Of a stretch of 64,000 bases of DNA, positions 7,991 through 16,255 are shown piece by piece. The notes beneath the pieces were generated by a model. It saw only the letters and a program-made list of their open reading frames with translations. It had not been told where the DNA came from and made no database searches. Position 1 is the first letter of the stretch, and the number at the start of each line of letters is the position of its first letter. Origin of the DNA: Kitasatospora sp. NBC_01246 (GTDB lineage: Bacteria > Actinomycetota > Actinomycetes > Streptomycetales > Streptomycetaceae). A program made the position numbers and the translations under genes. The stretch lies in the NCBI RefSeq assembly GCF_036226505.1, contig NZ_CP108484.1, forward strand, positions 3,844,001-3,908,000. The letters are read 5' to 3'.

Positions 7991-9331
7991 TCAGTACGTC
8001 AGCACCGAGCCGGTGTGGACCTGGTCGATGGAGCGGTGCCCGATGACCTCGGTGGAACCGGCCGGGACGACCCGGGCCTGGGCACCGGCGTAGCCGTCCG
8101 GCTGGTAGAAGACGCCCCAGAGGGTCTGCCAGGGCCGCTCCTCGCCGGTGGCCGGGTCGACCATGGACTCGGTGCGCGGGACGACCCGCTCCTGCACCAC
8201 GCAGCCCGCGGCCGCGCCCTCGGTGAGGGCCGTGCGCCAGGCGTCCTCGGCCGTCTCCCAGCCGGCGACGACGCCGTGCCCGCCGAAGAGGTTGTTGGGC
8301 TTGAGGATCAGGGTGTCGCGGCGGGCCATCAGGTCGTCCAGCCGGCCGGGGACCAGCAGGTCCTCGGCGCGCTGGAGGGACCTCGTCCAGGGCAGCGCGC
8401 GGTCGATGACCTGCCGCTCGGCGGCCGTGAAGCCGCTCGCGTAGTGCGGGTCGGAGAGCAGCGCCATGCAGCCCTTCTCGCCGAAGAGGTTGCTCTGCAG
8501 GGTGTGCCAGAGCAGCACCGTGCCCGCCTCGTGGGCCCGGAAGACCGGCTCCGCCAGCTCGACGAACGCCGGGTCCTCCAGCAGCTGGTCGGTGTCGAAG
8601 GCGCGCCACACCACGTCGATGACGTGGCCGTCCAGCACCAGCCGGCCGTCCTTCACCTGGAGGTCGTCGAGCTCGCCGAGGTGGAGGTCCAGGCCGAGGC
8701 CGCGCATCACGCGGTGCACGTTGTACCAGGTGGCCGCGCCGAAGGTGTCCAGGCCGCCCGGGCCCTCGATGATCGCGACGACCGGCTCGCGGTCGCCCGC
8801 GACGGCCTTGGCGGCCTCCTTGATGGTGCGCACCGTCTCGCGGCCGGTGTGCACGTAACCGAGGCCGTGCTCCTTCGCGAAGGCCGCGAAGGCGTCGATC
8901 TCCAGCAGGCCGCGCGGCACCTCGCCGGCCCAGTCCCAGCCGCCGAGGTCGCTGCCGATGCCGAACTCCAGCAGCTTGAACGCGTCGCCGTCGTGGTAGA
9001 CGTCGGCGCGGCCGAAGACCACCGGGGTCTGGTGCGCGTGGCGGCGCATCAGCTCGGCGCGGGCGCCGTGCACGCCGACGGCGTCGAGGAAGCGGTCCAG
9101 GTCGCCGTCGAAGAGCCGGTCGGGCAGCGTGGTGAGCATGCCCAGCAGGGCCATCAGGTCGTCGGCGAACGCGCGGATCTCGCGCTCCTCGACGAAGTTG
9201 GGCCGCGGCGGGTAGGGGCGCTTCCAGGTCGGGATCGCCGGGTTCGCCGCCAGCGTCCGCATGACGTCGACCAGGCCGTTGCCCGGGATCTTGCAGGCGG
9301 CGTTGTACGCCTCGGTCACGCGGTTGGTCAT
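7991..9331 (-). CDS. circularly permuted ATP-grasp-type protein
   Basis: 446 residues starting at ATG 9331, with GGAG eight bases upstream. The protein has no N-terminal ATP-grasp layout. Instead the phosphate-binding strand and glycine loop, LILKPNNLFGGHGVVAG, sit near residues 341-357, followed by VVQERVVPRTE and a terminal LWGVFYQPDGYAGAQAR stretch. This late glycine-loop position matches circularly permuted ATP-grasp proteins such as the glutathionylspermidine-synthetase-like families, which form amide bonds. The first 300 residues contain YNVHRVMRGLGLDL and VWRAFDTDQLLED, regions I do not recognise. It sits between the GNAT-ferredoxin gene and an ATP-grasp paralogue on the same strand. 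Role inferred: amide-bond formation or substrate activation in the same pathway. Confidence 0.72.
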   Translation of the reverse strand: MTNRVTEAYNAACKIPGNGLVDVMRTLAANPAIPTWKRPYPPRPNFVEEREIRAFADDLMALLGMLTTLPDRLFDGDLDRFLDAVGVHGARAELMRRHAHQTPVVFGRADVYHDGDAFKLLEFGIGSDLGGWDWAGEVPRGLLEIDAFAAFAKEHGLGYVHTGRETVRTIKEAAKAVAGDREPVVAIIEGPGGLDTFGAATWYNVHRVMRGLGLDLHLGELDDLQVKDGRLVLDGHVIDVVWRAFDTDQLLEDPAFVELAEPVFRAHEAGTVLLWHTLQSNLFGEKGCMALLSDPHYASGFTAAERQVIDRALPWTRSLQRAEDLLVPGRLDDLMARRDTLILKPNNLFGGHGVVAGWETAEDAWRTALTEGAAAGCVVQERVVPRTESMVDPATGEERPWQTLWGVFYQPDGYAGAQARVVPAGSTEVIGHRSIDQVHTGSVLTY

Positions 9332-9474
9332 CGTCTGTTCTCCGTCATCACGTTCTCCGTACTCGCTTCCGTACTCGCGTCCCGCACGGCCGCCCACGGG
9401 CGCCGGCACCCCCGGTGCCGGCGCCCCTGTCCGCGGCCGCCCCCGTACCGGCCCCCGTGCCGGTCACGGTCCGC

Positions 9475-10215
9475 TCAGAGGTCGAGCACCAGGTCGGTGA
9501 CCGGCCGGGTGATGCAGAGCAGCACCTCGTCGTCCTCGGGGTCGACGCCCGGGTCGGTGTTGTAGCTGACGGTGCCGCGCTTGATCCGGACGGCACACGT
9601 CCCGCAGACCCCGGCCCAGCAGAGCGACTCGGGCTTCAGCCCGCCGCGCTGCGCGAACATCAGCAGCGCGGTGGAGGACGGCTCCCAGCGCAGCGTCCGG
9701 CCCGAGCGCTGGAACTCGATCTGGAGGTCGGCGATCCGGCCCAGGGTCTCCAGCGCGTCGTAGCCGCCGGCGGTGTCCCGGCGCAGCACGGTCGGCGACA
9801 GCTCGGTGAAGCCGAGCCCGGTGAACCACTCCCGGGCCTCCCCCGGCTCCACCCGGACCTCCGCCACCGGCTCGCCGCTGAGCATCAGCAGCACGGCGGC
9901 GACCAGGAGCCGGCCGAGGCCGATGCCCCGCCGGTCCGGCGCCACCGCCAGGTCGTACAGCTCGGCGCCCTCGTCGGTGCGGTGGACGCCGACGCAAGCG
10001 ATCACCGTGCCGAGCTGCTCGACCAGGCAGAACTCCTCGATCCGCTCGGCGTGGAACGCCTCCGGCCGGACCGGCAGGGCGGCACCCGCCGCCCCGGTCA
10101 GCTCGCGGACCGCCGCCAGGTGCGCGGGGCCGGCCCGGCGGATCTTCACCTCGTCGATGTCCGGCCCGCCCCGGGCGATCAGGATCCCGACCGGACTGGT
10201 GAGAGCAGAGGTCAT
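9475..10215 (-). CDS. GNAT acetyltransferase domain fused to plant-type [2Fe-2S] ferredoxin domain
   Basis: 246 residues. Residues 23-145 form a GNAT fold with the acetyl-CoA motif LAVAPDRRGIGLGRLLV at 89-105 and a WFTGLGF element near 130-136. Residues 160-246 form a plant/vertebrate-type ferredoxin domain with cluster ligands C199-x4-C204-x2-C207 and C234. The fusion is unusual. The start ATG at 10215 overlaps the stop of the preceding ATP-grasp gene by 4 bp (ATGA), so it is translationally coupled. A longer upstream extension would run through the ATP-grasp gene and is rejected. Inference: the ferredoxin domain passes electrons from the reductase at 19365-20360 to the di-iron oxidase at 12792-13493, while the GNAT domain acylates or binds a pathway intermediate. 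Confidence 0.85.
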   Translation of the reverse strand: MTSALTSPVGILIARGGPDIDEVKIRRAGPAHLAAVRELTGAAGAALPVRPEAFHAERIEEFCLVEQLGTVIACVGVHRTDEGAELYDLAVAPDRRGIGLGRLLVAAVLLMLSGEPVAEVRVEPGEAREWFTGLGFTELSPTVLRRDTAGGYDALETLGRIADLQIEFQRSGRTLRWEPSSTALLMFAQRGGLKPESLCWAGVCGTCAVRIKRGTVSYNTDPGVDPEDDEVLLCITRPVTDLVLDL

Positions 10216-11453
10216 CGGGCGTCCGGCCCCTCGTGCTCGACCACCAGCCGGTAGCGGTCCATCACGGCGAGCGCCGCGCGCCGCACGGCGGCGTGGTCGG
10301 TGCCGCGCAGCCGGAACCGGCCGCCGATGTGCTCGTACCCGCCGCTGCCGTCGAAGACGGTGCCGACGTCGGGGACGACCTCCGCGTACACCTCGTCGAC
10401 CGTGCCCAGCAGCGAGCTGCGGGACACCACCGTGCTGGGGTACGGCCGCGGTTCGGGGATGCTGACCCAGCCGCCGGCCACCCCGTCGGGCAGCGCCTCG
10501 GCGGGCACCGCGGGCGGCAGGCCGATGGTGGCCCGGAACGCCTCGGCGAACAGGTCGATGCCGAACAGGTCGCGGTGCACGAAGGGCACCTCCGCGCCGC
10601 CCGGGCGCAGACCGACCTCCAGGAAGACCAGCTCGCCGCCGGGCGTGTCGAAGAGCTCCAGGTGGAAGGGGCCGTCGACGAGGTCCAGCGCGTCCAGGCA
10701 GCCGCCGGTGAACTCGGTGACCCGGTCCAGCCGGGCGCCGGGGTCGAGCAGGACCGACCCGAGCGGCGTGCCGGTCAGGAAGTCCAGGCAGGTGTTGATG
10801 TACTCCGACGCGCTGACGAAGTGGAACTTGCCGTCCCGGCGGATCCCGTCCACGTGCAGGATCGCGCCCTCGACGTACTCCTCGCACTCGAAGCCTTCGA
10901 GCTCCGCGCCCTGCTCGACCAGCAGCGCGGCCAGCTCGGCCTCGTCGCGGACCAGCACCACACCGCGCGCCGACCAGCCGGCCCGGGGCTTGAGGATCAG
11001 CGGCAGCCCGACCTCGGCGGCGATCCCGGCGGCGGTGCTGCCCGCGTCCAGCCGGCAGAACCGCGGCACCCGCAGGCCCGCGCCGCCGACGAGGTCCTTC
11101 ATCCGGGCCTTGTCGCGGAAGGCCGTCACGAACTCCGGCCGCCAACCGGGGACTCCGAGCTCCTCCCGCAGCTGCGCGGTGGAGAGCACGTCGTACTCCG
11201 AGGGGCCCACGATCGCGTCGAAGCCGCCGTGCAGCTCGGCGAGGCGGCGGGCGATCGGCAGCAGCGTCCCGATCTCCAGGTCGTCGACCACGACGAGGTC
11301 GAGGGCGCTCTCCTCGTCCAGGATCGGCAGGCCGCACGGCAGCGTGATGTACGCCAGCCGGCAGCTGCCCGGCTCGACGAACCGGTGGTACTCGCCGAAC
11401 TCGTCGTCGAAGCGGTTGACGACCAGGTACTGGGGGATCTCTCGACTAGACAA
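10212..11453 (-). CDS. ATP-grasp ligase
   Basis: 413 residues with the ATP-grasp layout: DKARMKDLVGGAGLRVPRF, the nucleotide-binding LPLILKPRAGWSARGVVLV, an FECEEYVEGAILHVDG stretch, PFHLELFDTPGG and VFLEVGLRPGGAEVPF, which supply the metal-binding acidic residues. The best start is TTG 11453, which has GAGG seven bases upstream and overlaps the end of the preceding gene by 8 bp. An in-frame start at 11525 would overlap that gene by 80 bp and has no support. It is paralogous to the 6704-7924 gene. Its stop overlaps the GNAT-ferredoxin start. The coupled order suggests the products act in stoichiometric amounts. Substrates are unknown. Confidence 0.87.
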   Translation of the reverse strand: MSSREIPQYLVVNRFDDEFGEYHRFVEPGSCRLAYITLPCGLPILDEESALDLVVVDDLEIGTLLPIARRLAELHGGFDAIVGPSEYDVLSTAQLREELGVPGWRPEFVTAFRDKARMKDLVGGAGLRVPRFCRLDAGSTAAGIAAEVGLPLILKPRAGWSARGVVLVRDEAELAALLVEQGAELEGFECEEYVEGAILHVDGIRRDGKFHFVSASEYINTCLDFLTGTPLGSVLLDPGARLDRVTEFTGGCLDALDLVDGPFHLELFDTPGGELVFLEVGLRPGGAEVPFVHRDLFGIDLFAEAFRATIGLPPAVPAEALPDGVAGGWVSIPEPRPYPSTVVSRSSLLGTVDEVYAEVVPDVGTVFDGSGGYEHIGGRFRLRGTDHAAVRRAALAVMDRYRLVVEHEGPDAR

Positions 11454-12702
11454 AGCGCACCTCGTCCCGGACGGCGTGCCAGCGCGTCGCGGCGTCCTCG
11501 TACGACTCGGCCTTGTAGACCACATGGCCGAGGAAGCAGCGGAAGTCCTCGGCCGGCGGGATCGGCTCCCCCGGCCGGACGTAGAGCTTCACCTCCAGGG
11601 TGTCCGGGTGGTCGCGCAACTCGTCCAGCCCCTCGATGTGCTGGTACCGCGTCAGCCCGTAGGCGGTGAAGCAGGCGATGCCCACGTACTTGGCGGTCGG
11701 CGCCGACTCGGCGCCCACCTCCTCGGCGGTCAGACCGGTGTAGCCGGCGAGCATGATCCGCACCTGGGAGATCCCGGTGACGGCCTCCACCAGGTTCGGG
11801 ATGCGGTGGCCGGCCAGCCGGGCGCCGAGCTCGATCAGGACCGGCTCCCCCGCCGGCAGCCGCAGCTCGCAGTGGAACGGTCCCCGGGTCACGCCGAGCG
11901 CCTCGCAGACGCCGGCGACGTACGCGTCGATGGCCGCCCGGGCCTCCGGGGCCGCCGGGTGCGGCATGATCTGGCCGAGCTCCACGAAGTAGGGCTCCGG
12001 GCCGAGCATCTTGGTGGTGACCGCCAGGACGACGGCGCGGCCGTTCTCGACGTACCCCTCGACGCTGACCTCGGGTCCGTCCAGGTACTCCTCCAGCAGC
12101 ACCGGGCCGTCCAGCACCCGGCCGAGGTCGGTGCGGTGGTCGGCGCGCAGGCTGCGGAAGGCGGCGAGGAGCTGCTCGGGCGAGTCGACGCGGCTGACGT
12201 GGATGCTGCCCGCGGACTCGGTGGGCTTGAGGACCGCCGGGTAGCCGACGTGGGCCGCGGCGGCGAGCAGTTCCCGCTCGTCGGTGGCCTCGGCGTGCCG
12301 GGGCACCCGCAGCCCGGCCGCCTCGACCAGGCGGCGCATGGTGGCCTTGTTGCGCAGCCCGCGCGCGGTGTCGGCCCGCAGGCCGGGCAGGCCCAGGGCC
12401 GGCGCCAGCCGCGCCACGGTGTCCACGTAGAACTCGAAGCCCGGCACGATGCCCGCCAGCGGGCGCTCGGCGTGGAGCGCGGCGGCGACCTCGGCCAGCG
12501 CCTGCTCGTCGTTGGTGTCCACCACGACCAGGCGGTCGACGTGGGTGCGGGCCGCGTCCGGGAGGCGCCGGTCGTCGACGTCCGCCGTCGCCACGACGGT
12601 CTCGAAACCGAGCGCGTGCGCCTCCGCGAGCAGGGCGACCCCTGACGAACTCGGCTCGACGATCAGGACGCGCCCGCGCGAGGCGGGCAGTTGTTCAGAC
12701 AT
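11446..12702 (-). CDS. ATP-grasp carboxylate-amine ligase (BacD/CarB-like)
   Basis: 418 residues and the most typical ATP-grasp enzyme of the cluster. It has an N-terminal Rossmann-like segment RVLIVEPSSSGVALLAEA, a mid-domain RGLRNKATMRRLVEAAGLRVP, the ATP-binding YPAVLKPTESAGSIHVSRV, a VLLEEYLDGPEVSVEG strand, and metal-binding acidic residues in PFHCELRL and PVLIELGARLAGHRIP. This layout resembles L-amino-acid ligases that join two amino acids at the expense of ATP. It is the second gene after the di-iron oxidase (89-bp gap) and is followed by the overlapping ATP-grasp gene at 10212-11453. Inferred role: dipeptide or amide formation with an amino-acid-like acceptor. Confidence 0.88.
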   Translation of the reverse strand: MSEQLPASRGRVLIVEPSSSGVALLAEAHALGFETVVATADVDDRRLPDAARTHVDRLVVVDTNDEQALAEVAAALHAERPLAGIVPGFEFYVDTVARLAPALGLPGLRADTARGLRNKATMRRLVEAAGLRVPRHAEATDERELLAAAAHVGYPAVLKPTESAGSIHVSRVDSPEQLLAAFRSLRADHRTDLGRVLDGPVLLEEYLDGPEVSVEGYVENGRAVVLAVTTKMLGPEPYFVELGQIMPHPAAPEARAAIDAYVAGVCEALGVTRGPFHCELRLPAGEPVLIELGARLAGHRIPNLVEAVTGISQVRIMLAGYTGLTAEEVGAESAPTAKYVGIACFTAYGLTRYQHIEGLDELRDHPDTLEVKLYVRPGEPIPPAEDFRCFLGHVVYKAESYEDAATRWHAVRDEVRFV

Positions 12703-12791
12703 CAGTGTTCAACCCTCACGGACGGGTGCGCGACATGATCAGGGGCGGCCGGCACGGGCGCGGCGGGAGGCCGCGCCCGTGCCGTTCTCAC

Positions 12792-13493
12792 TCAGACCCC
12801 GGCGGGCTGCTTGCTGCCCACGGTCAGCTCGTAGAGCTCGGCGAAGTAGTCGCCGATGAGCTCCACGAAGGTCGTGAGGTCCTGGTACGCCTGCTTCGGG
12901 GTGCCGAACACCTCGACCGCGCGGGCGACCGTACGGAACATCAGCTCGTCGTGGTCGTGCGACTCGTCGAACTCGATGTGGGTCGCGGTGCCCGCGACGA
13001 ACTCGCGGCCGAAGTCCTCGGCGGCCTTGTTCGTGATGATCGGGTTGTAGCGGTCGGAGTACCACTCGACCAGCCAGTCCCAGACCGTCGTGGGCGCCGG
13101 GCCGCGCGAGTCGGCCTCAAGACGCAGGTAACCCATCAGCTTCTTGGTCGACGGGAAGACATCGGTGGCGTCGATGTCCTCCTGGGTGAGGCCGAACTTG
13201 AAGAGGTCACGGGTGAACATGCTCTCGTGGCCGAACTCCTCCGCCAGGTACTTGGCGAGGTGGGCGGCGAGGGTGTCGTCCTTCGAACCGACCTTGAAGA
13301 GGGCGTAGGTGTCGACCTCGTTGTTCAGCCGGATGCGAAGCACGGTCTCGGTGATGTGACGGATGTAGAAGTCCCGGTCCGTCCACTCGCCGGTGTGCAG
13401 CTCGCGCATCTTGGGGACGCGCTGGAACTGCTTCTCGATCAGCTCGGCCGCGAGGTTTTCGAGCTTCTCGCGGTCCAGGGTTTCCGCTGCCAC
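12792..13493 (-). CDS. heme-oxygenase-like di-iron oxidase (HDO; TenA/iron-containing redox enzyme type)
   Basis: An all-helical protein of 233 residues. Metal-ligand motifs fit the HDO superfamily: a helix-1 glutamate candidate (E49 in HITETVLRI), E86-x2-H89 in EEFGHE, E164, and H172-x3-D176-x2-H179, the same H-x3-D-x2-H spacing as characterised HDO N-oxygenases. Known HDOs (SznF, BesC, UndA) use O2 and two irons for N-oxygenation, desaturation or oxidative C-C cleavage of amino-acid or fatty-acid substrates. The start is GTG 13493 with AGGAGG eight bases upstream; an earlier frame start at 13541 lacks a site. It is the first gene of the minus-strand biosynthetic operon. The reaction cannot be told from sequence. 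Confidence 0.8.
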   Translation of the reverse strand: MAAETLDREKLENLAAELIEKQFQRVPKMRELHTGEWTDRDFYIRHITETVLRIRLNNEVDTYALFKVGSKDDTLAAHLAKYLAEEFGHESMFTRDLFKFGLTQEDIDATDVFPSTKKLMGYLRLEADSRGPAPTTVWDWLVEWYSDRYNPIITNKAAEDFGREFVAGTATHIEFDESHDHDELMFRTVARAVEVFGTPKQAYQDLTTFVELIGDYFAELYELTVGSKQPAGV

Positions 13494-13538
13494 TTGTTTT
13501 CCTCCTAGTACCAATGCGCTGCCATGCCAGGGAGACGC

Positions 13539-13566
13539 CACATACTGCTCCGAATGTGCGGCTCAA
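13539..13566 (-). promoter_or_regulatory. candidate promoter of the di-iron oxidase/ATP-grasp operon
   Basis: On the minus strand TTGAGC (13566-13561), a 16-bp spacer and TATGTG (13544-13539) predict a start near 13532 and a leader of about 39 nt to the strong AGGAGG site. The rest of the 357-bp gap 13494-13850 holds the operator-like repeat and terminator listed next, and nothing else recognisable. Confidence 0.4.
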
Positions 13567-13618
13567 TGGCGCATTCCCCGTCGATAAGGACGCTAGCAAC
13601 CGGCGCGGTGGTCGGACA

Positions 13619-13642
13619 GTGCCAATTCGCCATGCTTGGCAC
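13619..13642. promoter_or_regulatory. inverted repeat, possible activator/operator site
   Basis: Perfect 7-bp inverted repeat GTGCCAA-N10-TTGGCAC. Its centre is about 98 bp upstream of the predicted start of the oxidase operon, an activator-like position. The half-site TGCCAA/TTGGCA recurs in the divergent control region at 21602-21640. Confidence 0.5.
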
Positions 13643-13673
13643 CATGGCCCCGCCGGGTGCCAGGACGCGAAAA

Positions 13674-13713
13674 GGCCGGTGGCCGGCTCGACGGATCGAG
13701 CCGGCCACCGGCC
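13674..13713 (-). terminator. strong intrinsic terminator downstream of MFS gene
   Basis: Perfect 18-bp stem with a 4-nt loop. On the minus strand it is followed by CCTTTTCGC, so it acts as an intrinsic terminator for the MFS transcript (stop at 13851) and insulates the oxidase operon from it. Confidence 0.85.
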
Positions 13714-13850
13714 GGGAAATTACCGGGGGTCCGGAGAAACCACCCGCGGGAGAAATCGGGCGGCGTCCGGAGAAACCGTGCGCGAATGGCGCGGGGCCGC
13801 CGCGGCCCGGCCGGAGATCATCCGGCCGGGGAATGCGGGGAAAGCGGAGG

Positions 13851-15137
13851 TCAGACGGTGGCGGGGGCCGCCGCGGGCTCGTCCTCCGGCGCCGTCGGAA
13901 GCTCCCGCATCGAGCGCAGCGGCGAGACCACCACCGGCAGGACGGCGAAGAGCTCGCCGACCACGCCCACCCACATCGCCGCCCGGACTCCGTACTCCTC
14001 GGCCAGCACACCGGCCAGCAGGGCGCCGATCGGCACCACGCCCCAGACCATGAAGCGGATCGTGGCGTTCATCCGGGCCATCAGGTGCTTGGGCGTCACC
14101 CGCTGCCGGAAGCTGACCTGGGTGACGTTGTAGATGATGAACGGGATCCAGCCCAGGCCGTGCAGCACGATGCCGAGGGCGAGCCGCCAGTCGTCCTGGT
14201 ACAGCGGGAGGGCGAGGAACCAGCAGACCGTGCTGGCCACCATGCAGATCCAGATGGCCGGCCCCTGGCCCAGCCGGGCGACCACCCGCTCCGCCAGGAC
14301 CGCGCCGGCGATGCCGCCCGCCGCCGCGGCGCTGAACACCAGGCCGACCAGCAGCGCCGACAGGTGCAGGGTGTCCGCCAGCAGGACGACCAGCAGCGAG
14401 ATGCCGATGGTGCCCCACAGGTTGGAGATCGTCGCGGTGGCGGCGATCGGCCGCAGGATCGGGTGGCCGAGCACGAAGCGCAGGCCCTCGCCCATCTCCT
14501 TGCGCAGGTTGCTGTCCGGGCGGGGCTCGGCGCGCCGCTCGGGCCGGCGGATCCTGGTCAGGAAGAACGCGGAGCCCAGGAAGCTGACCGAGTTGATCGC
14601 GATGGCCAGCGGCGCGCTGAGCACGTTGATGACCGCGCCGGCCAGCCCGGGCCCGCCGACCTCGGCCACCTTGCGGGTCGCTTCGAGCTTGGCGTTCCCC
14701 TCGACCAGCTGCTCGTCGGCCACCAGCGACGGCAGCACGCTCTGGTAGGCCACGTCGAAGAAGAGGGTGAGCACCGAGGTGCCGAACGTGACGGCGTAGA
14801 GCTGCGTCAGCGTGAGCGCGTCGAAGGCGTGGGCGACCGGAATGGAGCCGAGCAGAATCGCGCGGCCCACATCGCCCACGATCATCACCCGGCGGTGCCG
14901 CATTCGGTCGACCCAGGCGCCGGCCGGAAGGCCGAGCAGCAGGAATGCGAGGTACTGGAACATCGTGAGCAGTGTCACCTGGAAAGGCGTGGCGTCCAGC
15001 TCTTTGATCGCCAGATACGGCAGGGCCAGCAGCGTGACCGCCGAGCCGATCTGGCTGATGGACTGGCCGGCCCAGAGTTGCCGGAAATCGTGGTGGGAAA
15101 TCAGGCTCTTTTTGGGCGCCGGGCTCGATTGGGACAC
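13851..15137 (-). CDS. MFS efflux transporter
   Basis: About 428 residues with twelve hydrophobic segments. The N-terminal region FRQLWAGQSISQIGSAVTLLALP and the loop motif GLPAGAWVDRMRHRRVMI mark an MFS drug/macrolide-type exporter. It is clearly paralogous to the MFS gene at 16256-17533. GTG 15137 is preferred: a TTGACA/CATGCT promoter ends six bases before it, implying a leaderless mRNA. TTG 15173, the other candidate, coincides with the -35 box. It lies just after the ArsR-like gene on the same strand and is bounded by the terminator at 13674-13713. Likely role: product export or self-resistance. Confidence 0.88.
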   Translation of the reverse strand: MSQSSPAPKKSLISHHDFRQLWAGQSISQIGSAVTLLALPYLAIKELDATPFQVTLLTMFQYLAFLLLGLPAGAWVDRMRHRRVMIVGDVGRAILLGSIPVAHAFDALTLTQLYAVTFGTSVLTLFFDVAYQSVLPSLVADEQLVEGNAKLEATRKVAEVGGPGLAGAVINVLSAPLAIAINSVSFLGSAFFLTRIRRPERRAEPRPDSNLRKEMGEGLRFVLGHPILRPIAATATISNLWGTIGISLLVVLLADTLHLSALLVGLVFSAAAAGGIAGAVLAERVVARLGQGPAIWICMVASTVCWFLALPLYQDDWRLALGIVLHGLGWIPFIIYNVTQVSFRQRVTPKHLMARMNATIRFMVWGVVPIGALLAGVLAEEYGVRAAMWVGVVGELFAVLPVVVSPLRSMRELPTAPEDEPAAAPATV

Positions 15138-15143
15138 CAGAGG

Positions 15144-15173
15144 AGCATGCTGCGCGGCCGGTCGGTCTGTCAA
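15144..15173 (-). promoter_or_regulatory. candidate leaderless promoter of the MFS gene
   Basis: TTGACA (15173-15168), an 18-bp spacer and CATGCT (15149-15144), with the GTG start six bases further on. This fits the leaderless arrangement common in Streptomyces and decides the start codon. Confidence 0.45.
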
Positions 15174-15190
15174 CGCGATACCGCCCGGAA

Positions 15191-16168
15191 CTACGCCTGC
15201 TGCAAGAGGGCCGTCCCCAGGTCACTGACCGTGTAATTCACCTCGCGCCGGTACCGGTGGCTGGTGACCAGTCCGGCGTCGCGCAGCACCGCGAGGTGCT
15301 GGGAGACCGCGCCCAGGCTGAGCCCGGTACGGGCGGCCAGCTGGGTGGTGGTGGCCGGCGAGGCGGTGCAGGCCAGCAGCTGGGCCCGGCTGCGGCCGAG
15401 CAGCCGGGCCAGACCGTCGCCGGCGCTCTCCCGGCGCTCCCAGAGCACCCCGAGCGCCCGGGAGGGGTAGACCGCGCCGGGCGGGGTGGTCCGACGGGCG
15501 GTCAGCAGGTGGCAGCGGCCCGCGAAGGCGCTGGGGGTGAGGGTGATGCCCGCGCCGCCGAGGTCGAGCCCGGCGGCCGGGAGGTCCGGCGAGACCAGGC
15601 GGTCGCCGACCCAGTGCAGGCTCGGGTGGAGGCCGCCCAGCACCTGCTGGATGCCGTCCTCGGCGAGCTGGCGGGTGCGGTGGGCGATGTCCGCCTCCAG
15701 GACGGCGCGGATCCGCGGCCAGTGCGGCTTCACCGCCGCCAGCCACCAGGCGTGCACGGCCTCGGCCAGCTCGGGCAGGGCCCGCTCCGGGTCCTCGGCC
15801 AGCAGCCGCTCGAACGGCGGGGTGGGCCGGCCCGGGCAGGCCGGGTCGAGGCCGGCCCGGACCTCCTCCGCGGGGGTGGCCAGCATGATCGCCAGCTCCT
15901 CCTCGATCTCGGCCAGCGGGCAGCGCGGCGACGGGGTCAGGAAGGCCGGCCCGTGGTCGCGCCTCGGCAGCAAGGCGGAGAGCGCCGCAGTGCGAACGAC
16001 CAGCGAGCGGTCCTGCCGCAGCGCCAGCGCCCTTCTGATCCACGGCAGATGGACCACGTGCCGGCCCGGGTCGGCGACCGCCCGGAGGCTGGCGACCGTC
16101 TCCCAGAGCGGCGAGATCGCGAACCTGATGTTGACGATGTCGTGCACGCCGAACCGCAGTTCACCCAT
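15191..16168 (-). CDS. ArsR-type regulator with N-terminal DUF5937-like domain
   Basis: 325 residues. The C-terminal 80 residues form a winged helix: LLACTASPATTTQLAARTGLSLGAVSQHLAVLRDAGLVTSHR, then a wing ending YTVSDLG, the ArsR/SmtB-type HTH. The long N-terminal region (LRFGVHDIVNIRFAISPLWE) is typical of actinobacterial ArsR-like regulators, probably a ligand-sensing part. It has no metal-binding CxC motif. Start ATG 16168 has GAGG six bases upstream; a longer frame to 17017 would run through the divergent MFS gene. It is divergent from MFS 16256-17533 and precedes MFS 13851-15137, so it probably represses both pumps. Confidence 0.85.
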   Translation of the reverse strand: MGELRFGVHDIVNIRFAISPLWETVASLRAVADPGRHVVHLPWIRRALALRQDRSLVVRTAALSALLPRRDHGPAFLTPSPRCPLAEIEEELAIMLATPAEEVRAGLDPACPGRPTPPFERLLAEDPERALPELAEAVHAWWLAAVKPHWPRIRAVLEADIAHRTRQLAEDGIQQVLGGLHPSLHWVGDRLVSPDLPAAGLDLGGAGITLTPSAFAGRCHLLTARRTTPPGAVYPSRALGVLWERRESAGDGLARLLGRSRAQLLACTASPATTTQLAARTGLSLGAVSQHLAVLRDAGLVTSHRYRREVNYTVSDLGTALLQQA

Positions 16169-16255
16169 GGCCTCGTCCTCCGCCCGCCCCTGCGAGGTTT
16201 TCGCCCAGACTAAAACAATGGCCGTTCCGGCTCCAGGGTGGTGGTGTTGGCCGCC

